From Oceanobacillus chungangensis (GTDB taxonomy: Bacteria; Bacillota; Bacilli; Bacillales; Amphibacillaceae): a DNA stretch of 64,000 nt. Below are positions 1 to 11,999 of the stretch, one piece after another. The stretch lies in contig NZ_PIOD01000002.1 in NCBI RefSeq assembly GCF_003369565.1, positions 186,001 to 250,000 of the forward strand. Direction: 5' to 3'. The translations under genes were made by a program, and so were the position numbers. Each line of letters opens with the position of its first letter. Positions within the stretch are counted from its first letter, which is position 1. The notes under the pieces are model-generated. The model saw only the letters and a program-made list of their open reading frames with translations. It searched no databases and was not told the origin of the DNA.

Positions 1-2
1 GC

Positions 3-32
3 TTGACAAGTATATACAAAACATGATAACAT
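3..32 (+). promoter_or_regulatory. Probable sigma-A promoter of rplU operon
   Basis: A perfect -35 TTGACA lies at 3-8 and a -10-like TAACAT at 27-32, 18 bases apart. It sits directly ahead of the L21 leader. The start site would be near 39-40. Inference from consensus only. Confidence 0.6.
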
Positions 33-44
33 CAATACGTTATT

Positions 45-145
45 CATCGTAGCACCAGTGCTACAACCGCACAGATCAGGTGATAGAAACTTAAGGGTTA
101 ACTCCCGAGTACCTGCATGGCGAGTCTGAGTTTATTAAGGAGGTG
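45..145 (+). promoter_or_regulatory. L21 leader RNA (ribosomal protein autoregulatory leader)
   Basis: The untranslated leader ahead of rplU carries the stretch seen in Firmicutes L21 leaders: a CACCAGTGCTAC segment, then AACTCCCGAGTACCTG and CATGGCGAGTCTGAG just before the ribosome site. In this RNA family the leader is thought to let ribosomal protein L21 control its own operon. The family call comes from recognising the conserved blocks and the position. Exact ends are estimated. Confidence 0.7.
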
Positions 146-150
146 CAAGT

Positions 151-459
151 ATGTACGCAATTATTGAAACAGGTGGTAAGCAAGTTAAAGTTGAAGAAGG
201 TCAAGAAATTTTTGTTGAGAAAATTTCTGCTGAAGCGAATGACTCTGTAACATTTGATAAAGTTCTTTTCGTTGGTGGAGATGACGTTAAAGTCGGCGCT
301 CCTTACGTTGAAGGTGCTACAGTAACGGCTAAAGTTGAAAAACAAGGTCGTCAAAAGAAAGTTACTGTTGTTAAATTCAAAGCTAAGAAAAACTATCATC
401 GTAAACAAGGTCACCGTCAACCATATACTAAATTAGTTATTGAAAAAATCAATCTATAA
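151..459 (+). CDS. rplU: 50S ribosomal protein L21
   Basis: Component of the large ribosomal subunit that binds 23S rRNA. The 102-residue length is normal for bacterial L21. The N-terminus [11 protein letters not shown] and the basic C-terminal segment with [10 protein letters not shown] are family hallmarks. The start follows a strong AAGGAGGTG site. First gene of rplU-prp-rpmA, 11 bases ahead of prp, and probably controlled by the L21 leader upstream. Confidence 0.98.
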   Translation: MYAIIETGGKQVKVEEGQEIFVEKISAEANDSVTFDKVLFVGGDDVKVGAPYVEGATVTAKVEKQGRQKKVTVVKFKAKKNYHRKQGHRQPYTKLVIEKINL

Positions 460-470
460 GGATAATTAAT

Positions 471-1104
<634 letters not shown>

Positions 1105-1118
1105 AAACGGTATATTTA

Positions 1119-1156
1119 AAACTCCAATCAATCATTTTGGTTGGAGTTTTTTTATA
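1119..1156 (+). terminator. Rho-independent terminator after rpmA
   Basis: AAACTCCAA (1119-1127) pairs with TTGGAGTTT (1141-1149) and is followed by a T-run. It ends the rplU-prp-rpmA operon. The 207 bases from here to spo0B show nothing clear beyond a TATAAT at 1333-1338 that may be the spo0B -10. Confidence 0.85.
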
Positions 1157-1363
1157 TTTTAGACTCATAGCTTATTAATGGTGCCGAGCCTCAAAACTAA
1201 AGAGGATTTTATGCTGTCGAAATTTGCGGCTATGCGTTAGAAGTAATCAACATCACACTTACGTCACAAATTGTATAAAAATAGTCATTCCTTAATATAC
1301 TGTTACAAAATGAACTTTCCATTATTTTCTGCTATAATTCTAATAGCAATGGGGGGAATAATA

Positions 1364-1891
1364 ATGGAGGAGAAAGAAGTTGTTGAAGTCTTACAATTTT
1401 ATCGTCATGATGTTATGAACGATCTGCAAATAATCAGTGGGTATATAAGTATGGGTAAGCTAGAGAAGGTAGAGAAGAAGTTCGGGGAATTATTCTCCTT
1501 TTATGAAGAGGAACGGAAATTAATGAGTATAAAAGCACCAAAATTTATTTTATGGCTCATCCGGTTCAATAATCTCTACAATAATTTCCGTTTAACATAC
1601 AATATTCAAGTAGAAAATACGTAATTATCCACGATTGATGATATATTAATAAAACGAAGTAAACAAGTAATGGATTTTTTTTCGAGGATTTCTAATTTAT
1701 CGACGCTGTACGAAGTAAATTTGGATTTAATAAAGCGAAAAAAACCTTCACAAATTGAGGTGAATTTTTCGATTGATGGGCATTTTGAATTGGCGCATAG
1801 CTCGACGTTAAATAGTGATTTAGAGAAAGAATTCAATGTGTATAATAGAGAAAATCGTCTGGAGTCTAGTTTTTTGATTCCAATTGAATGA
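1364..1891 (+). pseudogene. spo0B: spo0B sporulation phosphotransferase, interrupted by an in-frame TAA
   Basis: Spo0B passes phosphate from Spo0F to Spo0A in the sporulation phosphorelay. The N-terminal helix carries the phospho-acceptor motif RHDVMND (His15). The frame continues to 1891, just before obg, and would give 175 residues (B. subtilis Spo0B has about 192). However, codon 87 is TAA at 1622-1624. The part after the stop, from LSTIDDILIKRSKQ onward, is in the same frame and matches the rest of the family, so no indel is needed. One base change (for example from CAA, GAA or AAA) explains it. The start is the ATG at 1364 behind GGGGGG. An ATG at 1670 could restart the C-terminal half. 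Either the gene is truly broken or there is a base error. Confidence 0.8.
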
Positions 1892-1899
1892 TGAGGTGA

Positions 1900-3186
<1,287 letters not shown>

Positions 3187-3199
3187 TGGGACCAAAGGC

Positions 3200-3290
3200 G
3201 TAAGTGCCTGTTCAGCGACGTATGAAGGTAAGGAAACTCTCGCTACTCGCTGGGCACTGGAGCTGGACGTGACTTATTATGTCAGGGATT
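3200..3290 (-). repeat. Dispersed intergenic repeat family R2, partial copy
   Basis: Read on the minus strand, this contains AGCGAGAGTTTCCTTACCTT and, further 5', ATAAGTCACGTCCAGCTCC. Both blocks recur in the fuller copy at 16799-16965 (AGAGTTTCCTTTATCTCC, ATAAGTCAACATC). It is non-coding. Ends are approximate. Confidence 0.55.
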
Positions 3291-3332
3291 TGAAACTAGG
3301 GAATATTTAGTACTTTCCTATTCTTAGTAGGT

Positions 3333-3413
3333 AAGAAAGTATAAAAACTTTCTCACTACATAAGTGCAGCTGAAGGATGTCACCCAAAAGCTTGGTGACA
3401 ACCAAGTTTTCTA
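3333..3413 (+). repeat. Two-hairpin leader repeat R1, copy A (upstream of pheA)
   Basis: Hairpin 1 is GAAAGT-(loop)-ACTTTC. Then comes CTACATAAGTGC, then hairpin 2 TGTCACC (3379-3385) with GGTGACA (3394-3400), then the tail CCAAGTTTTCTAAT. It ends 45 bases before the pheA start. The same element occurs at six other places in the window. Confidence 0.85.
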
Positions 3414-3458
3414 ATAAAAATAGAGTGCTTTTGTATAGGTGGAACAGGGGGAAATAGG

Positions 3459-4310
3459 ATGAAAACAATTGGCTATTTAGGTCCAAAAGGAACATTTACA
3501 AAGTTAGCGGTTGATACTGCTTTTAATGATGAGCATAGACGAAGCTTTACTACGATTCCTGAGTGTATTGATGCGGTAGATCGAGATGAGATTGAAATTG
3601 GTGTCGTTCCACTGGAAAATGCGATAGAAGGTACCGTACAGTTAACTGTTGATTACCTTATCCATCAAGTAAGATTGCCTGTAGTTGCTGAAATTGTTGT
3701 GCCAATTCAACAGCATTTATTAGTTAGGCGAGATTTCACTGGCGAATTAAGTGAGTTAACAGAAATTCATTCGCACAGTCATGCAATTGCACAATGTCAT
3801 CAATTTATTCACAAGCATCTGCCTGACGCAAACATTCAATTTTCATCTTCAACTGGTAAAGCTGCTGAATTAGTGAGTGAAAGCAAGGATTCAATCGCAG
3901 CAATTGGTAATATTATTGCTGCAAAAGAATATGGGTTGCATGTAGTGGAAGAAAATATTCATGATTACCCGAATAATCATACAAGATTCCTTGTGCTTGC
4001 AAAGGACCAATCCCTTGTATCTATTCATCATCCTGCGCAGTTAGAACGAACAACATTGATGATCACTTTACCAAGTGATAAGTCTGGTGCGTTGCATCAA
4101 ATACTTTCGGCATTTGCCTGGCGCAAAATGAACCTATCTAAGATTGAATCCCGTCCAACGAAAACTGGATTAGGAAATTACTTCTTCATTATTGATGTTG
4201 ACCAGACATATGATGACGTGCTATTTCCGGGCGTTAAGCAGGAATTAGAAGCGTTAGGATGTAGTGTTGACATCCTTGGTACATATCCTGTATACCATAT
4301 GAATATTTAA
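3459..4310 (+). CDS. pheA: Prephenate dehydratase
   Basis: Converts prephenate to phenylpyruvate in phenylalanine synthesis. At 283 residues it is the single-function type. The N-terminus MKTIGYLGPKGTFT and the motif NNHTRF (the catalytic Thr-Arg-Phe) identify the dehydratase domain. The C-terminal ACT domain holds GALHQIL and ESRPTK, the phenylalanine-binding motifs, so feedback inhibition is expected. The start follows AGGGGGAAATAGG. It stands alone between an R1 repeat and a terminator. The ACT protein gene pheB, which sits next to pheA in B. subtilis, is absent. Confidence 0.96.
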   Translation: MKTIGYLGPKGTFTKLAVDTAFNDEHRRSFTTIPECIDAVDRDEIEIGVVPLENAIEGTVQLTVDYLIHQVRLPVVAEIVVPIQQHLLVRRDFTGELSELTEIHSHSHAIAQCHQFIHKHLPDANIQFSSSTGKAAELVSESKDSIAAIGNIIAAKEYGLHVVEENIHDYPNNHTRFLVLAKDQSLVSIHHPAQLERTTLMITLPSDKSGALHQILSAFAWRKMNLSKIESRPTKTGLGNYFFIIDVDQTYDDVLFPGVKQELEALGCSVDILGTYPVYHMNI

Positions 4311-4314
4311 GGAA

Positions 4315-4349
4315 AACCGGCTCTAGTATGAATAGGAGCCGGTTTTTTT
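4315..4349 (+). terminator. Rho-independent terminator after pheA
   Basis: AACCGGCTC (4315-4323) pairs with GAGCCGGTT (4335-4343), followed by seven T. Strong GC-rich stem. Confidence 0.9.
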
Positions 4350-4394
4350 ACGGATAAAATACAGCTCTTTCCCCACTTCTGGAATCAACGCTAT

Positions 4395-4465
4395 ACAGGA
4401 GCGAGACTTCCCTCATCTGATGCCAAGATTCACTTGTGCGCCTAAAGCATATCCTTCTCTTTTTG
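4395..4465 (+). repeat. Dispersed repeat family R2, degenerate copy
   Basis: The block GAGCGAGACTTCCCTCA matches 16835-16850 in the fuller copy, followed by a diverged GATTCACTTGTGCGCC stretch. The rest of the 4350-4679 gap shows no supported gene. Confidence 0.5.
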
Positions 4466-4679
4466 AAGCACTGATTAATAAAATACGGATGGAATTGTCA
4501 TACCATGAAAGTCGTGCGGGGAACAGACGCAGTACATACATCATTAAACAGATGTTTGCGGTTTTGCTATAGAATTGCGTTGTTAGTTTTGTGAATCGGG
4601 CAACTTTTATCATTTTATTGCATATGTTGATATAGAGTAATTAGCCCAGTACTTTGTAATGAAAGGAGTTCGGTTCGTT

Positions 4680-5759
4680 TTGAAAATACACATCGTTCAA
4701 AAAGGTGACACACTTTGGGAACTTTCTAAAAAATACGGTGTCAATTTTGAAGAATTGAAACAGCTTAATTCGCATTTGGCTAGTCCAGATATGATTATGC
4801 CAGGAATGAAGATAAAAATTCCAGGTACATCGAAGGCAGTAAAGAAGGAAACAGCAAAAGTAACGCCGAAAGAAACGGTGATACATCCGTACAAGGAGAC
4901 ATCGCAAAAAGCGATGCCTGTAATACATGAGGACGATAATAAGAAACATGTCATGGTGAAACCTGAAGTTCCAGTTCAACCGGTACCGCAAATGCCGGTA
5001 CAACCGAATATGCCAATGCCAGTACAACCGAATATGCCAATGCCGGTACAACCGAATATGCCAATGCCAGTACAACCAATCATGCAAATGCCAGTGATGG
5101 AGCAGGATTTCAATAATTATACGACAATTAATTTCCCGCCAATGCCTGTTCATCATCCAAAAGAAGTGAAGAAAAAGGAACATGTAAAGGCAAAAGAACA
5201 ACCAGTAGCCAAGCCAGCACCTAAACCGATTCATAAGCCAGTTCAAAAACCGAAAGAAATGAAAGTGCAGCCAGTTGCAGAGCACCCAGTTAGTAATATG
5301 CCAATGCCAATGCCAATGCCAATGCCGATTAATATTCAGTTTGTTCTTCCTTGCTGCCCATATCCAATGATGCCGGAACCATGTATGCCAGAACCATGTA
5401 TGGAACCATGTATGCCACCTCATGCGATGCATCATCCAATGCACCATCCAATGCACCATCCAATGCACCATCCAATGCACCATCCAATGCACCATCAGAT
5501 GGACCCAATGATGCAAATGCCGCTCGATAACGATTGTGGTTGCGGTTCAAGCATCCCAATTCGTCCTTATGCAGCAGAAGAGCAAATGTATCAAAAAACA
5601 ATGTCTAATCCAGAGAATAATCATCAACCAGTATTAAATACGCAACAAATGTTTCCAGCACAATTTGGAACCCAGCCTGATGCTAATTTTCCTTACCCTG
5701 CCCCTCCATCATACCCTGAAGCAATGATAAAGCGAGATAATGATGAGAATGAGCAATAA
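4680..5759 (+). CDS. safA: SafA, LysM-containing spore coat assembly protein
   Basis: Morphogenetic protein that recruits inner spore coat proteins and binds the cortex. Residues 1-46 form one LysM domain (HIVQKGDTLWELSKKYGV, LNSHL, MPGMKIKIP). The rest is low complexity: four VQPNMPMP-type repeats, a Met-Pro run, a Cys-rich CMPEPCMEPCMPP segment and six MHHP units. The TTG at 4680 is chosen because AAAGGAG lies 11 bases upstream and the protein then begins KIHIVQKGDTLW like its homologues. An ATG at 4659 lies upstream of the ribosome site and is rejected. About 359 residues. Sporulation promoter control is expected but not visible. Confidence 0.93.
   Translation: MKIHIVQKGDTLWELSKKYGVNFEELKQLNSHLASPDMIMPGMKIKIPGTSKAVKKETAKVTPKETVIHPYKETSQKAMPVIHEDDNKKHVMVKPEVPVQPVPQMPVQPNMPMPVQPNMPMPVQPNMPMPVQPIMQMPVMEQDFNNYTTINFPPMPVHHPKEVKKKEHVKAKEQPVAKPAPKPIHKPVQKPKEMKVQPVAEHPVSNMPMPMPMPMPINIQFVLPCCPYPMMPEPCMPEPCMEPCMPPHAMHHPMHHPMHHPMHHPMHHPMHHQMDPMMQMPLDNDCGCGSSIPIRPYAAEEQMYQKTMSNPENNHQPVLNTQQMFPAQFGTQPDANFPYPAPPSYPEAMIKRDNDENEQ
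4990..5075 (+). repeat. Tandem coding repeat in safA (VQPNMPMP units)
   Basis: Near-perfect 24-base direct repeats of the type CAACCGAATATGCCAATGCC, about three and a half copies. They are in frame, so copy-number change would lengthen or shorten the protein without a frameshift. Confidence 0.85.
5430..5498 (+). repeat. Tandem 12-base coding repeat in safA (MHHP units)
   Basis: CCAATGCACCAT is repeated five times in a row, encoding Pro-Met-His-His. The array is in frame and is a likely slippage site. Confidence 0.9.
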
Positions 5760-5769
5760 AACGGGATTA

Positions 5770-5797
5770 GAGACGATCCATAATCGTCTCTTTTTTT
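5770..5797 (+). terminator. Rho-independent terminator after safA
   Basis: GAGACGAT (5770-5777) pairs with ATCGTCTC (5783-5790), then seven T. Confidence 0.92.
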
Positions 5798-5949
5798 ATC
5801 CGATAAAGCGAAGCCTCCTAATTTAGCAATAACTATGATATGATAAAGGGTAGTGTATTTTATTGAATACAATCATAAATCATTTAAGTGACAGTAAAGT
5901 TTTCTAATCGTATCGGATTTGATATAGTAGAGTATAGATTCTTTGGCAG

Positions 5950-6031
5950 CTAAGAAACGATACAAACTATCTTGCTGCATAAGTGCAACGAGGTAATCAC
6001 TTAAAAACATGGTGGCAACCAAGTTTACTAA
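5950..6031 (+). repeat. Two-hairpin leader repeat R1, copy B (upstream of yebC)
   Basis: Diverged copy. CTGCATAAGTGCAACG and GGTGGCAACCAAGTTTACTAA are recognisable, and the hairpin stems have drifted. It ends just ahead of the yebC ribosome site. A further partial 3' end (AGTGACAGTAAAGTTTTCTAAT, split here as AGTGACAG and TAAAGTTTTCTAAT) lies at 5888-5908. Confidence 0.65.
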
Positions 6032-6046
6032 AAAAGGAGAATGTTT

Positions 6047-6778
6047 GTGGCTGGTCATTCTAAGTGGCATAATATACAAAAGCGAAAAGGTGCACAGGAT
6101 GCAAAACGAGGGAAAATCTTTATGCGTCATGCAAAGGCAATCTATATGGCAGCAAAAGAAGGTGGGGGAGATACGTCAACAAATGCTTCTCTCCGTTTAG
6201 TAATTGATAAAGCGAAAGCAGATAATATGCCAAACGATAATATAGAGCGTGCAATAAAAAAAGCTACTGGCACATTGGACGGGGCTAGCTATGAGGAACT
6301 AACTTATGAAGGGTATGGACCTGGCGGGGTAGCAGTTATCGTCAATGTATTAACCGATAATAAGAATCGTACGGCTGCAGAAGTTAGACATGCTTTTAAG
6401 AAACATGATGGGAATTTAGGAGAAAATGGAAGTGTATCCTTCATGTTTGATAGAAAGGGATATATTGTCATAACGAATGAAGAAGGCTCTATCGATGAAG
6501 AGGAGCTTACTTTTGCTGCATTAGAAGCAGGAGCAGATGATATTACTGCTGAAGATGGTGTCTTCGAAATCTTTACAACACCTGAAACATTTACAGAAGT
6601 TGTTGAACAATTAAAGGAAGACAGCTATACAATTGAACAGAGTGAAGTAACGTTAATTCCGCAAAATTATAATAGCGTCACTGAAGAGGAAGAAGAGAAA
6701 ATGCAGCAACTCATTGATACACTTGAGGATAATGAAGATGTTCAAGATATCCATCATAATCTAGAGTCAACAATGTAA
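6047..6778 (+). CDS. yebC: YebC/PmpR family protein
   Basis: Member of the widespread YebC family. Members have been described as DNA-binding regulators and, more recently, as factors that help ribosomes through proline stretches. With the GTG start at 6047 the protein begins [11 protein letters not shown], exactly like the family. AGGAG at 6035-6039 is 7 bases away, whereas the ATG at 6041 would be 1 base from it. 243 residues with the expected [16 protein letters not shown] block. Standard position before ruvA. Confidence 0.95.
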   Translation: MAGHSKWHNIQKRKGAQDAKRGKIFMRHAKAIYMAAKEGGGDTSTNASLRLVIDKAKADNMPNDNIERAIKKATGTLDGASYEELTYEGYGPGGVAVIVNVLTDNKNRTAAEVRHAFKKHDGNLGENGSVSFMFDRKGYIVITNEEGSIDEEELTFAALEAGADDITAEDGVFEIFTTPETFTEVVEQLKEDSYTIEQSEVTLIPQNYNSVTEEEEEKMQQLIDTLEDNEDVQDIHHNLESTM

Positions 6779-6812
6779 GTTGTTTGAATTGGGATTAAAT
6801 AAACCTGAATTA

Positions 6813-6844
6813 AACTTCTATTTCTGTAGAAATAGAAGTTTTCC
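6813..6844 (+). terminator. Probable terminator after yebC
   Basis: AACTTCTATTTC (6813-6824) and GAAATAGAAGTT (6829-6840) form a perfect 12-bp stem. Only four T follow, so termination may be partial. Confidence 0.65.
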
Positions 6845-6931
6845 CGCTTTAAAAGACAGAATACTTATAATGAAGTTTCACTTTATTATTTCAACTTAAA
6901 ATATGTTAAACTATGGGGAGGTATTATTGAC

Positions 6932-7543
6932 GTGATTGCATACATAAAAGGAATATTATCAAGCGTTCAAGATGAAACGGTAGTTGTTGATGTACATGGT
7001 GTTGGCTATGAGCTAATTTGTGCAAACCCGTTTGCATTTCAATCCGCATTAAACGAAGAGATTTTAATAAATACATACCAATATGTTCGAGAAGACACGC
7101 TAGCATTATATGGCTTCAAGAATGAGGATGAGAAATATCTATTTAAAAAATTAATCTCTGTATCTGGAATTGGTCCTAAAGGTGCGTTAGCAATATTAGC
7201 CTCAGTGGATGTCCCAGGTTTTGTTGCTGCAGTTGAGCGGGAAGATGACAAATTCTTAACAAGCTTCCCTGGTGTTGGTAAAAAAACAGCAAGACAGATT
7301 ATTTTAGATCTAAAAGGTAAATTAGTGATGCAACTTTCCATTTCAATTGATCAAGATCAACAAGAGACAGCTACGACCGCTAATGAAAATACAACAGCAA
7401 TCATCGAAGCACAAGAAGCATTAAAAGCATTAGGCTATACGGATCGAGAAATAAAAGCAATTATTCCACAATTACAAGCAATGGATATTAAAAATACAGA
7501 TGAAGTAATTAAAAACGCATTAGCATTATTAATGAAAAAATAA
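6932..7543 (+). CDS. ruvA: Holliday junction branch migration protein RuvA
   Basis: Tetrameric protein that binds Holliday junctions and loads RuvB. 203 residues in the three usual parts: N-terminal OB-fold (MIAYIKGILSS), two helix-hairpin-helix motifs (SVSGIGPKGALAIL and FPGVGKKTARQII) and a C-terminal RuvB-binding domain (EALKALGYTDREI). The start is GTG, 10 bases after GGGGAGG. It forms an operon with ruvB. Confidence 0.97.
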   Translation: MIAYIKGILSSVQDETVVVDVHGVGYELICANPFAFQSALNEEILINTYQYVREDTLALYGFKNEDEKYLFKKLISVSGIGPKGALAILASVDVPGFVAAVEREDDKFLTSFPGVGKKTARQIILDLKGKLVMQLSISIDQDQQETATTANENTTAIIEAQEALKALGYTDREIKAIIPQLQAMDIKNTDEVIKNALALLMKK

Positions 7544-7561
7544 GCAGAGGGGACGTTAATT

Positions 7562-8560
7562 ATGGATGAGCGGATGGTAACAGGAGAATTGCAAAGCGAA
7601 GATGCTTCAATTGAGCTTAGCCTTCGTCCCACGACATTAAATCAATATATTGGACAACATAAGGCAAAAGAGAACTTGAAAATCTTTATTCAGGCTGCAA
7701 AAATGCGTGAAGAGCCATTAGACCATGTTCTTTTATATGGGCCTCCTGGATTAGGGAAAACAACGCTAGCGGCAATCATTGCCAATGAAATGGGTGTTCA
7801 ATTCCGTTCAACATCTGGTCCTGCTATTGAACGAGCGGGGGATTTAGCCGCTATTCTATCTTCATTAGAGCCTGGTGATGTATTGTTTATTGATGAAGTG
7901 CATCGGATACCACGGACAGTTGAGGAAGTATTATACCCAGCGATGGAAGACTTTTTTCTCGATATCGTCATCGGAACTGGACCAAGTGCACGGTCGGTTC
8001 GTATCGATTTGCCGCCATTTACATTAGTTGGTGCGACAACACGGGCTGGATTATTATCAGCGCCATTACGAGACAGGTTCGGAGTAATGAGCAGGCTAGA
8101 GTTTTATGAAACGAAGGATTTATGTGCAATCGTCGAACGAACGGCAGATATCTTTGGAATGCCGATAACAAAAGAAGCAGCATTAGAGGTTGCCGGTCGT
8201 TCTAGAGGTACACCAAGAATTGCGAATCGCTTATTAAAACGAATTCGTGATATTTCCCAAGTTAAGGGGGAATCGGAAATTAGTTTAGAAACGACAAGTC
8301 TTGCATTAAAGATGTTACAAGTTGATGATGCAGGCTTAGATCATACCGATCACCGTCTAATGCTTGGCATCATCGAAGGATTCAATGGCGGACCAGTTGG
8401 CCTTGATACGATTGCGGCAACAATAGGTGAGGATGCGCAAACAATTGAGGATGTCTATGAGCCTTACCTACTGCAGCTTGGTTTTATCCAAAGAACACCA
8501 AGAGGTAGAATTGTCACACCGAAGGCATATGCACACTTTGGGATCAATAGGCAGGAATAG
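7562..8560 (+). CDS. ruvB: Holliday junction helicase RuvB
   Basis: AAA+ motor that drives branch migration with RuvA. 332 residues, normal length. Walker A is GPPGLGKTT, Walker B is FIDEVHR, and the arginine-finger region PLRDRFG and the C-terminal winged helix ([11 protein letters not shown]) are all present. It lies 18 bases after ruvA. Confidence 0.98.
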   Translation: MDERMVTGELQSEDASIELSLRPTTLNQYIGQHKAKENLKIFIQAAKMREEPLDHVLLYGPPGLGKTTLAAIIANEMGVQFRSTSGPAIERAGDLAAILSSLEPGDVLFIDEVHRIPRTVEEVLYPAMEDFFLDIVIGTGPSARSVRIDLPPFTLVGATTRAGLLSAPLRDRFGVMSRLEFYETKDLCAIVERTADIFGMPITKEAALEVAGRSRGTPRIANRLLKRIRDISQVKGESEISLETTSLALKMLQVDDAGLDHTDHRLMLGIIEGFNGGPVGLDTIAATIGEDAQTIEDVYEPYLLQLGFIQRTPRGRIVTPKAYAHFGINRQE

Positions 8561-8562
8561 AC

Positions 8563-8754
8563 ATGGGAAAAATTTTTATCATTGTTGGGATTATATTCTT
8601 GGTCATTGGATTAATTTGGACGTTTATCGGCAGATTACCTGGAGATTTTAGTTTTAAAGTCGGCAATGTTTCGATACATTTTCCGCTTATGACCTCAATT
8701 ATTATTAGTATTATTTTAACGCTTATTTTTACCATCATTACTAGGTATAAATAA
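8563..8754 (+). CDS. DUF2905 family small membrane protein
   Basis: Function unknown. 63 residues with two hydrophobic helices (about 3-24 and 43-60) flanking the family core GRLPGDFSFKVGN. It starts 2 bases after the ruvB stop and is followed by queA. This ruvB-DUF2905-queA order is common in Bacillaceae, so it is probably co-transcribed. Confidence 0.85.
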   Translation: MGKIFIIVGIIFLVIGLIWTFIGRLPGDFSFKVGNVSIHFPLMTSIIISIILTLIFTIITRYK

Positions 8755-8775
8755 GTAAATGTTAGGAGATTTATG

Positions 8776-10973
<2,198 letters not shown>

Positions 10974-11009
10974 AGGTTATGTTTTATATTTGAAAGGAGG
11001 GGAAATTAG

Positions 11010-11267
11010 ATGGAAATGTTAGTCTCATTAGCACCAATTATTTTGATGTTCGTTATTTTCTACTTCTTGCTTATACGTCCACAACAAAAACGTCAAAAGC
11101 AAGTAAGAGAAATGCAAAACAGCTTGCAAAAGGGCGATACTATCGTTACAATTGGCGGTTTACACGCGACGGTTCATGCAGTTGACGAGAATACTGTTGT
11201 TTTGATCACTGAAGGTGGTTCGAAACTTACGTATGACCGTTCTGCAATCCGTGACATAAACAAGTAA
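11010..11267 (+). CDS. yajC: Preprotein translocase subunit YajC
   Basis: Small membrane partner of SecDF/SecYEG. 85 residues with one N-terminal membrane helix (about 5-22) followed by LIRPQQKRQKQ and a small soluble domain. Strong AAAGGAGG ribosome site. It closes the queA-tgt-yajC block. secDF lies about 2.7 kb downstream. Confidence 0.95.
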   Translation: MEMLVSLAPIILMFVIFYFLLIRPQQKRQKQVREMQNSLQKGDTIVTIGGLHATVHAVDENTVVLITEGGSKLTYDRSAIRDINK

Positions 11268-11344
11268 TAAAATGAAATAAAGGGAAGTGTGTATTACCTA
11301 TCTAAAGTTTTTTATTTAGGTAATCGAGTACATAGTTGACCTGA

Positions 11345-11380
11345 AAAAGAAGTTAATACATAGATATTAACTTCTTTTTT
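11345..11380 (+). terminator. Rho-independent terminator after yajC
   Basis: GAAGTTAATA (11349-11358) pairs with TATTAACTTC (11365-11374), followed by six T. A second weaker hairpin (ATTACCTA/TAGGTAAT) lies at about 11294-11325. Nothing else is evident between here and 11525. Confidence 0.85.
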
Positions 11381-11525
11381 AATCTCAAATTATTCGCATG
11401 CACTACAGCAGCTGTACACTCCTCGGTGGAAATATAATACTAAAAACGCGAACCTTAAGGCTTGTGCGGAGTATCTAACAAAGAATATCATTGTTTATGT
11501 TCCGTGGGGAAATCAGCAACTTTTT

Positions 11526-11906
11526 TTATTCATTCCGTGAGCCAAAGATATTCACTCCAATGACACCGCCAATTACTGAAGCAAGCATATAGCCTAGGTG
11601 GGTGAATGTTTGTTCCATTGAAAACCCGTGCTGGTATCCTAAATATTGTACTAAAAAAGTAAAAAGTGTAAATCCTAATCCGGTAAGGCCACCAATTATC
11701 CAGCCTTTCATTTTTCCTTTTGCCCCGGCAATAAATCCACCTATAAATAATGTTACAAATCCGATGGTAAGTGCAATCCAAGCTAAAGAATTTTCATTGA
11801 AGGCTGTAAAACGAAATAATAGTGCGAGTATTATGCTTGAAAGTAATATAAAACTAAACACAAAGATCCAACCATACAATAAAGCAATGAAGAGCTGCCT
11901 TTGCAT
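11526..11906 (-). CDS. TIGR04086 (YrzE-type) membrane protein
   Basis: Function unknown. 126 residues with four predicted membrane helices (about 6-30, 40-60, 66-88, 104-122). Glycine-rich repeats such as GGFIAGAKGKMKGWIIGG are typical of this small family found beside spoVB in Bacillaceae. It ends in a short polar tail. Confidence 0.75.
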   Translation of the reverse strand: MQRQLFIALLYGWIFVFSFILLSSIILALLFRFTAFNENSLAWIALTIGFVTLFIGGFIAGAKGKMKGWIIGGLTGLGFTLFTFLVQYLGYQHGFSMEQTFTHLGYMLASVIGGVIGVNIFGSRNE

Positions 11907-11999
11907 CTTAATTCCCCCTTATGTTTGTCCATGATTATTAACAGTTTATTCAAGTGTATTTAAAATAGAAGAGATTTTAAGATAAACTCATCCACTCTA

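Noticed and set aside
1271-1363. Upstream ATG for spo0B
   Set aside because: No ribosome site, includes the putative -10, and the extra residues are unlike the family.
4413-4613. 66-residue minus-strand frame in the pheA-safA gap
   Set aside because: Partly made from a degenerate R2 repeat, with no ribosome site or family likeness.
5430-5498. Short tandem repeats that could suggest a CRISPR-like array
   Set aside because: Units are 12 bases with no spacers and are in frame within safA.
4641-5516. 291-residue minus-strand frame rich in Trp and His
   Set aside because: It is the reverse of the safA repeat region. The Trp-His repeats are only the complement of the Met-Pro-His coding repeats.
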